Assembly (NCBI RefSeq): GCF_963668385.1
Contig: NZ_OY764327.1
Coordinates: 868,001-932,000, forward strand
Direction: 5' to 3'
DNA from: an uncultured Carboxylicivirga sp.
GTDB lineage: Bacteria > Bacteroidota > Bacteroidia > Bacteroidales > Marinilabiliaceae
DNA: 64,000 bases
The number at the start of each line of letters is the position of its first letter. The stretch's first letter is position 1. Shown piece by piece: positions 45,048-53,652 of the stretch. Below the pieces are notes generated by a model. That model did no database searches, was not told where the DNA came from, and saw only the letters and a program-made list of their open reading frames with translations. The position numbers were made by a program, and so were the translations under genes.

Positions 45048-45078
45048 AGGGACTGAATAATTCAGTCCCTTTTTTTTA
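45048..45078 (+). terminator. Terminator of carB
   Basis: AGGGACTGAA and TTCAGTCCCT form a ten-base stem around TAA, followed by eight T. Confidence 0.9.
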
Positions 45079-45105
45079 TTGTGATCAAATAGAGAAGGTT
45101 GGCAT

Positions 45106-45113
45106 TACATTTG
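45106..45113 (+). promoter_or_regulatory. -7 element of the 39-aa membrane ORF
   Basis: TACATTTG, 44 bases before the ATG at 45158. It lies downstream of the carB terminator, so it would start an independent transcript. No -33 TTG at ideal spacing. Confidence 0.5.
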
Positions 45114-45157
45114 CAATAGCTTCATCGGAAAGATTAAAACTCGTTAAAGAGGGCAAG

Positions 45158-45277
45158 ATGAATGCAACTGAAACAAAGGAAAAAGATATAACAAGAAGAG
45201 TAATTGGGAAATCCGACTTTTCGCTTATCGTAAGAGTTTTATTACTTATTGGAATATTAGTTCTAATATTTGTTTGA
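45158..45277 (+). CDS. Small single-pass membrane protein (39 aa)
   Basis: An ORF too short for most gene finders: MNATETKEKDITRRVIGKSD followed by a hydrophobic C-terminal helix of about 18 residues (LIVRVLLLIGILVLIFV). The polar, charged N-terminus and terminal helix suggest a tail-anchored protein facing the cytoplasm. It has its own -7 element upstream, AAGAGGGCAAG before the ATG, and a strong terminator 12 bases after the stop, all within one 230-bp interval between carB and the amylase gene. Function unknown; expression is inferred only from this layout. Confidence 0.6.
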   Translation: MNATETKEKDITRRVIGKSDFSLIVRVLLLIGILVLIFV

Positions 45278-45288
45278 TAGAATAAGAT

Positions 45289-45333
45289 TAAAAAAGCAGC
45301 ATCATTATCTAAATGTTTTGATGCTGCTTTTTT
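45289..45333. terminator. Bidirectional terminator after the small ORF and the amylase gene
   Basis: AAAAAAGCAGCATCA pairs with TGATGCTGCTTTTTT around a 14-base loop. T runs follow on both strands, serving the small ORF on the plus strand and the amylase gene on the minus strand. Confidence 0.88.
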
Positions 45334-45363
45334 GACTTTATCTCTCGGTAAACCTACAAACCT

Positions 45364-47229
45364 TTATAAATTAATTTCCACTAATAATATTGATCTACCT
45401 TTTATTAAAACAGTAGATTGATCCAACAACACCTTATCTCCTGTAATTACATCTTTACCAAACACAGCCGAACCAATTACCTCATCCTTATACGGTGTTA
45501 AATCCACTGCTTTCTCATCCGTATTTTTATTCATAATAAGCATAACTGCCTTTTCATCAGTATACCTAAAAACAGTATAAATACCAGAACCAGATGCTGG
45601 AGCAAAATGCTTTAAACAACCTTCATGCACTTCTTTACTTCCTTTACGCCAATTTAAAAGGGTTCTAACAAAATCCTGTGCATCTTTAGCATCACCGGTC
45701 AATCCCATTCCTGTAAAAGCATTGACTTCATCTCCAGCCCAACCTCCCGGAAAATCAGAACGTATTTCACCATGTGAATCTGAGTTTGGATTAGTCATTA
45801 AAATTTCTGTTCCGTAATATATTTGAGGTATCCCACGCGTTACAGCAATATATGCCATGCCCATTTTAAATAAGTCGAAATCTTCGTGAATTTGAGTATA
45901 AAAACGACTCATATCATGGTTATCAGGAAATGTCACCAATTTTGAAGGATCAGCATATAAGAAATCATCAGCCAACGTTGAATACAACCGAATCAAACCC
46001 TGCCCCCAGTTTTTATCATCCTCGTTCAATGCCTTCACCAATGCTTCTTGCAAAGGAAAATCAAAAACTCCTGGCAAAAAGGATTTATAACCGTCAGCAT
46101 TTTGTTTACCTTTTTGCCAATACGATACAATAGCAGGATTAACCGACCACTCTTCTCCCACCATATTAAAATGTGGATATTCAGTCATTACTCTTTTTGT
46201 CCATTCTGCCATAAAATTTTTGTCAGGATATGGGTAAGTATCCATTCTTATACCATCCAAATCAGCATACTCAATCCACCAGATAGTATTGTAAATTAAA
46301 TAATCGGCCAACAAAGGGTTTCGTTGATTCAAATCAGGCATTGATTCTACAAACCAACCATCGGCATGCATCTTTTTATCGTAATCCGAAGCATATGGAT
46401 CAACGTTAGTTTCGCGCAAATGAGTAGTAGGTTTCCATCCCTCCTGAAAGTTTAACCAATCAGATGTTGGTAAATCATTCATCCACCAATGCTCCGAACC
46501 ACAGTGATTCAAAATCATATCGATAATAACTTTCATACCTCGCTTTTTAGCTTCCTTAACCAATCTTAAATAATCATCGTTGGTTCCATAACGAGCATCC
46601 GTATTATAAAAATCGGTGATGGCATATCCATGATAAGATGTACTGGTCATATTATTTTCCATCACAGGGTTTAACCACAAAGCTGTAAATCCCATATTAT
46701 CGATGTAATCGATGTGATTAATAATCCCTTGCAAATCACCACCATGACGACCATTTAAATCTTTGCGATTGGACTGTTCTTTCATCCCGTCAACATTATC
46801 GTTATCAGGATTACCGTTTGCAAATCGATCAGGAGTAATCAGGTAAATAACATCAGATGTATTATAACCTTCGCGAGCAGAAGAACCTTCTCGTCTATTT
46901 TTTAGTTCGTAACTATACGACAATACATTTTTCCCTTTTCTTGTGAAATTCAAATCAAAAGTTCCAGCCTTTGTGTATTTATCGATATTCAAATACAAGA
47001 AAAGATAATTAGGAGAATTAACAATAACGGTCCTCTCTAACTGAACTCCAGGATAAGATATTTCTGGTTTAAGTTCTGAAATATTTTCACCATATACCAT
47101 TACCTGCAGTTGGGTATTTTTCATTCCAACCCACCAAAAAGCGGGTTCAACTCTATCAATTTTATTTTTTGCGGTGAGGTTAAATCCTATAAATAACACC
47201 ATCAGCAAAAGTAAGGATGATTTTTGCAT
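45364..47229 (-). CDS. GH13 cyclomaltodextrinase/neopullulanase (SusA-like)
   Basis: A 621-aa exported alpha-glucanase. Signal peptide 1-20 (cleavage near NLTAKN), an N-terminal beta-sandwich domain of the cyclomaltodextrinase type (about 24-115), then the GH13 barrel with YHGYAITDFY, IDMILNHCGSEH, the nucleophile Asp in LDGIRMDTY, the acid Glu in MVGEEW and the third carboxylate in FPDNHDMSRF, and a C-terminal beta domain. It should degrade maltodextrins or pullulan in the periplasm. No SusC/SusD pair is nearby; a LytS/LytTR pair is divergent from it and may respond to its products. Confidence 0.93.
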   Translation of the reverse strand: MQKSSLLLLMVLFIGFNLTAKNKIDRVEPAFWWVGMKNTQLQVMVYGENISELKPEISYPGVQLERTVIVNSPNYLFLYLNIDKYTKAGTFDLNFTRKGKNVLSYSYELKNRREGSSAREGYNTSDVIYLITPDRFANGNPDNDNVDGMKEQSNRKDLNGRHGGDLQGIINHIDYIDNMGFTALWLNPVMENNMTSTSYHGYAITDFYNTDARYGTNDDYLRLVKEAKKRGMKVIIDMILNHCGSEHWWMNDLPTSDWLNFQEGWKPTTHLRETNVDPYASDYDKKMHADGWFVESMPDLNQRNPLLADYLIYNTIWWIEYADLDGIRMDTYPYPDKNFMAEWTKRVMTEYPHFNMVGEEWSVNPAIVSYWQKGKQNADGYKSFLPGVFDFPLQEALVKALNEDDKNWGQGLIRLYSTLADDFLYADPSKLVTFPDNHDMSRFYTQIHEDFDLFKMGMAYIAVTRGIPQIYYGTEILMTNPNSDSHGEIRSDFPGGWAGDEVNAFTGMGLTGDAKDAQDFVRTLLNWRKGSKEVHEGCLKHFAPASGSGIYTVFRYTDEKAVMLIMNKNTDEKAVDLTPYKDEVIGSAVFGKDVITGDKVLLDQSTVLIKGRSILLVEINL

Positions 47230-47332
47230 AACTACGTATTTAGATTACTACTTTTAGTTCAAAGTGATCAATTTCCAATAGTTGATCTACAATATCAAAT
47301 AAAGTAGTCACATTAAGCTTCTGCAATTATTA

Positions 47333-47410
47333 AGGACGAAATACACAAACCCAATTATAAACAACTAAGCATAGGTAGCTATCCATACCATTCAATTTGG
47401 TTTTCGTCCT
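47333..47410. repeat. Long interrupted inverted repeat between amylase and kinase genes
   Basis: AGGACGAAA (47333-47341) is repeated inverted as TTTTCGTCCT (47401-47410), with further partial pairing inward (AAACCCAATT against AATTTGG). The 78-base unit could fold in RNA of either strand or bind a dimeric protein. A perfect palindrome TGTACGTACA follows at 47419-47428, just before a -7-like TAAGTTTG (47433-47440) for the kinase gene. Confidence 0.5.
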
Positions 47411-47467
47411 AAAAAGGATGTACGTACAATATTAAGTTTGTAATTTGCCATCATAATTTACTGATGC

Positions 47468-48532
47468 ATGCAAATAGTCAAGACAAACCAAGGGTTAATA
47501 GCACATATTTTAAATAATCGAATATTCCAACATCTATGCTATTGGGTAGTATTCACTATATTTTTTGCTTTTGCATGGGGTAGCTATGATAAAAATTTCG
47601 CGAAAACAATATTGATTGAAGTTATCAACCTTCCTGCCAAAATCCTACTTGTATACACCATTCTATACGTTCTATTTCCACGATATTTATACAAAGGGAA
47701 AATATGGAAATTTATTATTTCCTTTTTAATAATTGTTTTTATAGCTTCATTTATCCAAAGAATAACGGATTATTACATCATTGTTGATAACTTTTTTCCA
47801 ATGTGGGAAAATGTTAGTATTCTAAGTATTTCGCAACTTGTTAGAGCTGCCGTTAATTTTGGCGCGGTATTAGCTGTACCTATGACCGTCAAAATGATGG
47901 AATATCTTGCAAAAGTTAAACAACACGAGCAAGTACTCATTAATGATAAACTCGAAGCAGAACTCACTTTCTTGAAAAATCAGGTTCATCCTCATTTCCT
48001 GTTCAATACTTTAAATAGTTTGTATTCATTAATACTCAAAAAATCAGATCAATCACTGGAAGTAGTTCTCAAACTTTCGGGACTATTACGCTACATGCTC
48101 TACGAAACAAATGCTCCAGAAGTGAGCCTAAAAAAAGAGTTGGAGAGCATCCGAAATTACCTTGAACTAGAACAGATTCGTTATGGAAAGAGAGTTGAAC
48201 TAAGCTTTAATGCATGGGGAGATTTTGGCTCACATCGCATAGCACCAATGCTATTATTACCTTTTATTGAGAATAGTTTTAAACATAGTACCAAAGGCTT
48301 TACGGGCATTGCCATGATTGCCATTGAAATTGGAGCCAAAGAAGATAATTTGATTCTAAAGGTTGAAAACAGCATACCTTTAGGTAATGAAGAAAGTCCT
48401 TTGGCTAGTGGCATTGGACTTCAAAACGTAAAACGACGACTTGATATTCTTTACCCCAATCGACACCAACTGAAAATAGAAGAAGAAAAGGAATCGTTTT
48501 TGGTAATACTGAAAATACAACTCATAAACTAA
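47468..48532 (+). CDS. LytS-type membrane histidine kinase
   Basis: A 354-aa kinase with four membrane helices (about residues 24-38, 48-70, 80-97 and 122-140) and a His_kinase core: phospho-acceptor His176 in VHPHFLFNTLNSLY and ATP-binding SGIGLQNVKRRLDIL. It is related in build to the kinase at 5939-6988 but clearly a separate lineage. Its LytTR partner follows after 4 bp. The region in front carries an inverted repeat and a palindrome that may be control sites. The stimulus is unknown; the divergent amylase hints at carbohydrate control. Confidence 0.92.
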   Translation: MQIVKTNQGLIAHILNNRIFQHLCYWVVFTIFFAFAWGSYDKNFAKTILIEVINLPAKILLVYTILYVLFPRYLYKGKIWKFIISFLIIVFIASFIQRITDYYIIVDNFFPMWENVSILSISQLVRAAVNFGAVLAVPMTVKMMEYLAKVKQHEQVLINDKLEAELTFLKNQVHPHFLFNTLNSLYSLILKKSDQSLEVVLKLSGLLRYMLYETNAPEVSLKKELESIRNYLELEQIRYGKRVELSFNAWGDFGSHRIAPMLLLPFIENSFKHSTKGFTGIAMIAIEIGAKEDNLILKVENSIPLGNEESPLASGIGLQNVKRRLDILYPNRHQLKIEEEKESFLVILKIQLIN

Positions 48533-48536
48533 GCGG

Positions 48537-49265
48537 ATGGATAATATTAAGTGTGTAATAGTGGATGATGAAGAATTGGCCATTGATGTGCTTGAGGAAT
48601 ATGTGAACAGAATAGATTATCTTGAATTGGCTGGCTCGTGCAGAAATGCAGTAGAGGCAATGGCTTTTTTAAATGATAATAAAGTCGATCTGATTTTTCT
48701 AGACATACAAATGCCAGGTCTGACAGGACTGCAATTACTGAAAAACATCTCAGACAGACCTGAGGTAATCATGACCACTGCTTATTCGGAATATGCTCTT
48801 GAGGGCTTTGATCTTCAAGTGCTGGATTATTTGATTAAACCCATTCCGTTTGATCGATTTATAAAGTCAGTCAATCGATTCCTAAAACTTCATCAATCCA
48901 GTATTTCTTTGCCAGAAGTTAAACAGAGTAACTCCTATAACGATGCTTTTATTTTTGTAAAATCTGATAAAATGATGGTTAAGATTCTTCTGAGTGAAAT
49001 TACTTATGTAGAAAGTTTGCGAAACTATGTTGCCATTTATCGAACCAACGGCAAAATGGTTAAAACCATGAACACAATAAGTAATATTGAAGAAAGACTA
49101 CCCGAAACTCATTTTTTACGGGTTCATCGTTCGTTTATCATTGCTATTGATAAAATCGACAGTTTTACATCAGGAAGTTTCAAAATAAATACAGAGATTA
49201 TTCCGATAGGTCGACAATATAAAGAACTGGTTAAAAACAGACTGGAACAGAATAGTATTGATTAG
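48537..49265 (+). CDS. LytTR-family response regulator
   Basis: The 242-aa regulator has a receiver domain with DDEE at 10-13, phospho-Asp56 in FLDIQMPG and Lys in KPIPF, then a LytTR DNA-binding domain (about 140-240; ITYVESLRNYVAIY, FLRVHRSFIIA). It is 4 bp after its kinase gene. The promoter-proximal repeats upstream of the pair and the divergent amylase promoter are the nearest plausible targets. Confidence 0.93.
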   Translation: MDNIKCVIVDDEELAIDVLEEYVNRIDYLELAGSCRNAVEAMAFLNDNKVDLIFLDIQMPGLTGLQLLKNISDRPEVIMTTAYSEYALEGFDLQVLDYLIKPIPFDRFIKSVNRFLKLHQSSISLPEVKQSNSYNDAFIFVKSDKMMVKILLSEITYVESLRNYVAIYRTNGKMVKTMNTISNIEERLPETHFLRVHRSFIIAIDKIDSFTSGSFKINTEIIPIGRQYKELVKNRLEQNSID

Positions 49266-49387
49266 ACAAGTAATTTATATTTAAACACATAATACATCAA
49301 AATCAACTTGACTATAAAATAATAATATAAATAAAAGTGGCAAAGAATAATCTTCACCACAATAATACACTTATATACTAATTTCGC

Positions 49388-49762
49388 TTATTCAATTTCT
49401 TTCAAAGCATTTTTGAATCGATCAGTCAACTCATGAATAAACCGATCAATTACTTTTTGTTCATCTGTATTAATACCATCACTCGAATGAGCTACTTCTT
49501 CCATAATTTCAATCAGTTTCTGATATTCAGGATCGGGACCATTTTCCTGACATATATTTAAAACTTTTTGATACAATTCTTCTACATCAGTTTGATGTAA
49601 GCGTTCATAATCAAACGACCATTCTATATCTTTCCCGAATGGGTGTTTATTCAATGCTTTATGCAACACATCAATTTCCTCAGGTTGAATAATACCATCA
49701 GCCATAGCTACCACATACAGCATCTCGCCAAAGGCATCATAAAGTCGGGTTTTTACACTCAT
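49388..49762 (-). CDS. TerB-like protein
   Basis: The 124-aa soluble helical protein begins TRLYDAFGEMLYVVAMADGIIQPEEIDVLHKAL, the AxADGxxxxxE pattern of TerB/DnaJ-associated domains that bind metal through acidic residues, and repeats it more weakly as VAHSSDGINTDEQKVID. Stand-alone TerB-like proteins occur widely and are not evidence of tellurite resistance. No ter gene cluster is nearby. A single gene between a LytTR regulator and a methyltransferase. Confidence 0.83.
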   Translation of the reverse strand: MSVKTRLYDAFGEMLYVVAMADGIIQPEEIDVLHKALNKHPFGKDIEWSFDYERLHQTDVEELYQKVLNICQENGPDPEYQKLIEIMEEVAHSSDGINTDEQKVIDRFIHELTDRFKNALKEIE

Positions 49763-50136
49763 TTTATATTCTAATTAGTCTTTAAAAATAACAAGTTCTT
49801 CTCAATTGATTTATCCAGCTTTTAATCACACAAACCCATCATTTGCAAATTAAATGCTATAGCCCCCCTAATAACATCTTCAAAATGCGAATACCTAACT
49901 GCGCAGATCAATTACCACCACATAATCAAAATAAAATAATGGAAAACATTTAACCTTTGATATACAAAAATAGTATTGAGTTTTTTTAGCTTATACCAAA
50001 AGTAGTAAATTACACCAGTTTTAAAAGTAAAATTAATTTGTGATAACCACTTCAAAAGAAAAAATTAACCATTCATTCAAAAAAAACGTAGAGTACCATA
50101 ATTCAGCAATAATTTTATAACGTATACAAAATATCT
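49763..50136. other. Gene-free AT-rich stretch
   Basis: About 370 bases between the divergent TerB-like and methyltransferase genes. The only signal I note is a minus-strand -7-like TATTTTTG at 49965-49972, which would give the TerB-like gene a long leader. I see no RNA gene, repeat or hairpin of note and no convincing plus-strand promoter. Confidence 0.5.
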
Positions 50137-50871
50137 ATGAGTACCATTCAGTTTCTCAATCTTGTTTTAATTGTTTTAGCAGCCACCTTCGGCTTGAGTT
50201 ACTTTTGGAGTTTTTACACCCACAAGCTATTTAAACCTTTTGTTTGGTTAGATGATAAGAAGAAAGATTTACATAACAAAGTAACACTAAAACAAGAGAA
50301 GACTGAAAAAGATAAAATACGTTTTTACAGCCATTGGCTTCAATTAAAACGCATTACAAACAAAAACATTAAGGGTAGTTTAGCTGAATTAGGAGTTTAT
50401 AAAGGAGAAACTGCAAAACTTATCCATCATATGATGCCAGAACGAAAATTATACTTGTTCGATAGTTTTAGTGGATTACCCAAGCAAGTAATTCGCGAAG
50501 ATTGTGATGGCACAGTTAGACCTCAAACGGTCAAATTTGACAATACTACTCCCGAGGAAGTCATTAAATATATTGATGGCAATAGTCAAGTTGAAATTAA
50601 AGAAGGTATTTTTCCAGAAACAACCAAGGGACTGGAAACTGAAAATTTTGCTTTTGTTCATATCGATGCGGATTTATACCAATCTACCATTGATGCACTA
50701 ACATTTTTTTACCCTCGTTTATCACCACAAGGTTGTATTATTATTCATGATTATAATCACAACTGGGAAGGCGTAAAGAAAGCCGTAGACGAGTTTGAAC
50801 AAACAATCCCCGAATGTTTTTCGCCAATAGCTGACATGTACGGATCTACCATACTTATAAAGAACCAATAA
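50137..50871 (+). CDS. Membrane-anchored TylF/MycF-like methyltransferase
   Basis: The 244-aa protein starts with one membrane helix (about residues 6-27) followed by a class I SAM-dependent domain of the TylF (macrocin O-methyltransferase) family: LAELGVYKGETAKLIHHM (SAM motif), KLYLFDSFSGLPK, FVHIDADLYQSTIDALTFFYPRL and IIIHDYNH. In antibiotic pathways such enzymes methylate deoxysugar hydroxyls; in Bacteroidota they more often lie in polysaccharide loci. The membrane anchor is unusual for the family. Substrate unknown. The patatin gene follows 6 bp later. Confidence 0.85.
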   Translation: MSTIQFLNLVLIVLAATFGLSYFWSFYTHKLFKPFVWLDDKKKDLHNKVTLKQEKTEKDKIRFYSHWLQLKRITNKNIKGSLAELGVYKGETAKLIHHMMPERKLYLFDSFSGLPKQVIREDCDGTVRPQTVKFDNTTPEEVIKYIDGNSQVEIKEGIFPETTKGLETENFAFVHIDADLYQSTIDALTFFYPRLSPQGCIIIHDYNHNWEGVKKAVDEFEQTIPECFSPIADMYGSTILIKNQ

Positions 50872-50877
50872 ACCACT

Positions 50878-53157
50878 ATGAAAAAGTCCTTGTTTTTACT
50901 CTTCCTGAGTTGTATATCTGTTTCGATTGTAAATGCACAAACAACCGATACAATTCCACATCGTCCTAAAATAGGTCTGGTACTAAGCGGTGGGGGAGCA
51001 AAAGGATTAGCCCATATTGGCGTGATAAAAGTTTTGGAAGAAGCTGGCATCAGACCCGATTACATAGCAGGTACGAGTATGGGAAGTATCATAGGTGGAT
51101 TGTATGCCTGTGGATATACCCCTGAAGAAATGGACTCTATCGTAAGAAATGCTGATTGGTCGGTAATTTTAAGTGATATTGTACCACTAACAGATGTGGT
51201 TCCTATTGAAAAAAACGATTACAACCGATTTCAATTAGAATTTGATATCACAAAAAAAGGCTTAAAGATGCCCTCTGGAATGGTAAGAGGACAACGAATA
51301 TCAGAATTACTATCTCAGCTCACTTTAAATGTGGTAGATGTTAAAAACTTTGATGATTTACCTATACCATTTAGATGCGTTGCTGCAGATCTAATAAAAG
51401 GTAAACCTTATGTTTTTGATAGTGGTGATTTAATGCTGGCTATGCGATCGAGCATGGCAATACCTTCTGTTTTTACCCCTGTAAAGTTAGATTCCATGCT
51501 ATTAGTCGATGGAGGTGTATTAGACAATTTTCCTGTTCAAACAGCCATCGATATGGGAGCAGATATTATTATTGGGGTGAATGTAGGCAATGAGGATTAT
51601 CCAACCATAGATGATTTAAACAGCATCAGTAAAATTTTGCTTAATTCAGCAATGATTGGAAGCAACCAAGCTACCCTCGATGCTATTGGATCATGCAATT
51701 ATCTTATTACACCTCAGCTAGAACCATATGGAGCATCCAGCTTTTTTGATGGTGAAACCATCATCGAAAGAGGCGAAAAAGCTGCCCGCTTGCAGTTTAA
51801 TGCATTCAAACATTTGGCCGATTCATTAAATAATATCGCCCCAGCAAAACCTATCAAACCCATAATTAAAAAAGAAAAAATACTTGTTAATAAAATCAAT
51901 ATTCTTAATCGAAAAGATATTTCTAAAAGCTACTTTTTTAGCAATTTAGGATTTGAAGAAGGCGATTCAGTAAGCGTTCAGGACATTAACAATGGAATGC
52001 GTCGATTAATTGGAACTCGATTCTATAACAAGATCACTTATAAGATCGATAATATTGATGGAAAGTATCAACTTACGTTTAATACTACAGAAGCTCAACC
52101 TGCAAAAGCAAAATTTTCAATCCATTACGACAATGAACTAAAAGCAGGAATTATTGCTAATGTTACATTGCGTAACCTGATTTCTAAAAATAGCAGATTA
52201 AGTCTAACCGGAGATATTTCTGAAGATCCAAGATTATCAACCAACTTAGTAACCTATCTCGGTGAAGGCCAAAAAGTAGGATACCTTACTGATTTTTACT
52301 TAGAGAAAACACCGTTGCCCATTTATCGGGACAATGCAAAAAAATACGGAGCATTTAATTATTACACGATGCGAGCTTCTATTGGTGCCTCATTCACCTT
52401 GAAGCGACGTTCATTATTAGATGTTAAACTGAATTGGAAAGAAGTGAGATTAAGTGAGAGAAGCGGTATACCAGAACTTTTCGACAATCAAATCGAACGA
52501 TTCGGTAATGGTTTTTTTAGAGCTCAAGCTATTTTAGATATTAATACACTAAATAAAAGATTTTTTGCAACCAATGGACAACATATTAGAGTTGCCATTA
52601 ACAGTAATCTGAGAAGCTACGAATTATACAAAGGTGCAAACTATAGCGAGGCTGCAATCAAACCATATATTAATGTTAACTCAGATAATTATTTCTCAGG
52701 TATTGCATCCTATAAAAAGTTTTTCCCCTTATCGAACTCGCTTCACCTATCTACTCAAATAACAGGTGGAGGCTCTTTTAACAATGCCCCTTTCTTCGAG
52801 CACTTTTTTATTGGAGGTACTATTTATAACCAAGGGCTTGAAACTATTTCTTTTGCTGGGTTAAATTATCGAGAAAAAATTGTCGAGAATTTTTTAATGG
52901 CTCGTTCAGACATCAACTATAAAATAACCAATGTCATTTATGGTCATGTTAGCGTCAATGCCATTTATGCAACAGAATATGGAAACAATCAATTTAGTTC
53001 TGCAAGTTATATAATGAATCCAGGTGAGTTTATCCTTGGTGGCAACACAGGCTTAGCCATCAATAGTATTATTGGTCCTATTACCATTGGAGTTGGTACA
53101 AATTCATCTGACTATAAGATAAGATTTTACCTTAGTATTGGTTATCCATTTCAATAA
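50878..53157 (+). CDS. Patatin-like phospholipase with POTRA and outer-membrane barrel (PlpD/type Vd-like)
   Basis: The 759-aa protein has a signal peptide (1-20), a patatin domain (about 30-240) with oxyanion loop SGGGAKGLAHIGV, nucleophile Ser in GTSMGS and Asp in DGGVLDN, a POTRA-like segment (about 330-415) and a C-terminal barrel of the BamA/Omp85 type ending in the aromatic ...FYLSIGYPFQ. This is the architecture of patatin-type autotransporters. It should be an outer-membrane lipase, displayed or facing the periplasm. It is the second gene of a pair with the methyltransferase. Confidence 0.92.
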   Translation: MKKSLFLLFLSCISVSIVNAQTTDTIPHRPKIGLVLSGGGAKGLAHIGVIKVLEEAGIRPDYIAGTSMGSIIGGLYACGYTPEEMDSIVRNADWSVILSDIVPLTDVVPIEKNDYNRFQLEFDITKKGLKMPSGMVRGQRISELLSQLTLNVVDVKNFDDLPIPFRCVAADLIKGKPYVFDSGDLMLAMRSSMAIPSVFTPVKLDSMLLVDGGVLDNFPVQTAIDMGADIIIGVNVGNEDYPTIDDLNSISKILLNSAMIGSNQATLDAIGSCNYLITPQLEPYGASSFFDGETIIERGEKAARLQFNAFKHLADSLNNIAPAKPIKPIIKKEKILVNKINILNRKDISKSYFFSNLGFEEGDSVSVQDINNGMRRLIGTRFYNKITYKIDNIDGKYQLTFNTTEAQPAKAKFSIHYDNELKAGIIANVTLRNLISKNSRLSLTGDISEDPRLSTNLVTYLGEGQKVGYLTDFYLEKTPLPIYRDNAKKYGAFNYYTMRASIGASFTLKRRSLLDVKLNWKEVRLSERSGIPELFDNQIERFGNGFFRAQAILDINTLNKRFFATNGQHIRVAINSNLRSYELYKGANYSEAAIKPYINVNSDNYFSGIASYKKFFPLSNSLHLSTQITGGGSFNNAPFFEHFFIGGTIYNQGLETISFAGLNYREKIVENFLMARSDINYKITNVIYGHVSVNAIYATEYGNNQFSSASYIMNPGEFILGGNTGLAINSIIGPITIGVGTNSSDYKIRFYLSIGYPFQ

Positions 53158-53188
53158 AAAAACGGCAATTTGAACCAAATTACCGTTT
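53155..53188. terminator. Terminator shared by the patatin gene and the Cys-rich protein gene
   Basis: AAACGGCAATTTG pairs with CAAATTACCGTTT (one mismatch) around a short loop; the T run is better on the minus strand, towards the gene ending at 53208. Confidence 0.75.
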
Positions 53189-53207
53189 AATATATTTCGA
53201 TTAAAAG

Positions 53208-53450
53208 CTAGATCTTTTGAACCAACTTATATTTTTCAGCAATCTGTTCCAACGATAAGGCTGCATTTGGGAGCAAATCTGGTGGACAAACTCCAAAACG
53301 TTGTTTAGTTGCAAACCGTTTACACGTAGTATACTTTTCTTCACCACCAGTACAGTATAGTTTTTGATACGATTTGGTAGTCATCATTCTATCTTTCAGA
53401 ACTCCATTAAAAATAGGGCACTTTTCGACACTTGGACAGTTATTGTTCAT
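53208..53450 (-). CDS. Small cysteine-containing conserved protein
   Basis: The 80-aa soluble protein has five cysteines in the arrangement CPSVEKCPIF near the start, LYC at 32, CKRF at 42 and GVCPPDLLP at 54. The spacing suggests a metal or iron-sulfur site. The pattern recurs as a conserved hypothetical family in Bacteroidota, to my memory, sometimes fused to signalling proteins. No function can be assigned. Single gene. Confidence 0.75.
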   Translation of the reverse strand: MNNNCPSVEKCPIFNGVLKDRMMTTKSYQKLYCTGGEEKYTTCKRFATKQRFGVCPPDLLPNAALSLEQIAEKYKLVQKI

Positions 53451-53596
53451 AATAAGGATTGGTTAATTCCTACTCATATGGCTTTTCGGTTTCGCCCCGT
53501 TTAAATGGTATCTGGTCTCCATCCGTCTAAATTTAATGATTAAACATCTATTTATCCAATGATAACATCTTTTAATTCAATACAAAATGCGATTGA

Positions 53597-53633
53597 ACAA
53601 AAAAAGCCGTAAAACAAAAATGCTTTACGGCTT
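53597..53633 (-). terminator. Terminator of the ATP synthase operon
   Basis: On the minus strand AAGCCGTAAA and TTTACGGCTT pair around ten bases and are followed by seven T, 20 bases after the atpG stop. Confidence 0.85.
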
Positions 53634-53652
53634 ATATAATTAAATTTAAATC

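Noticed and set aside
49388-49762. A tellurite-resistance locus.
   Set aside because: Only a single TerB-like domain is present, with no terA, terC, terD or related genes.
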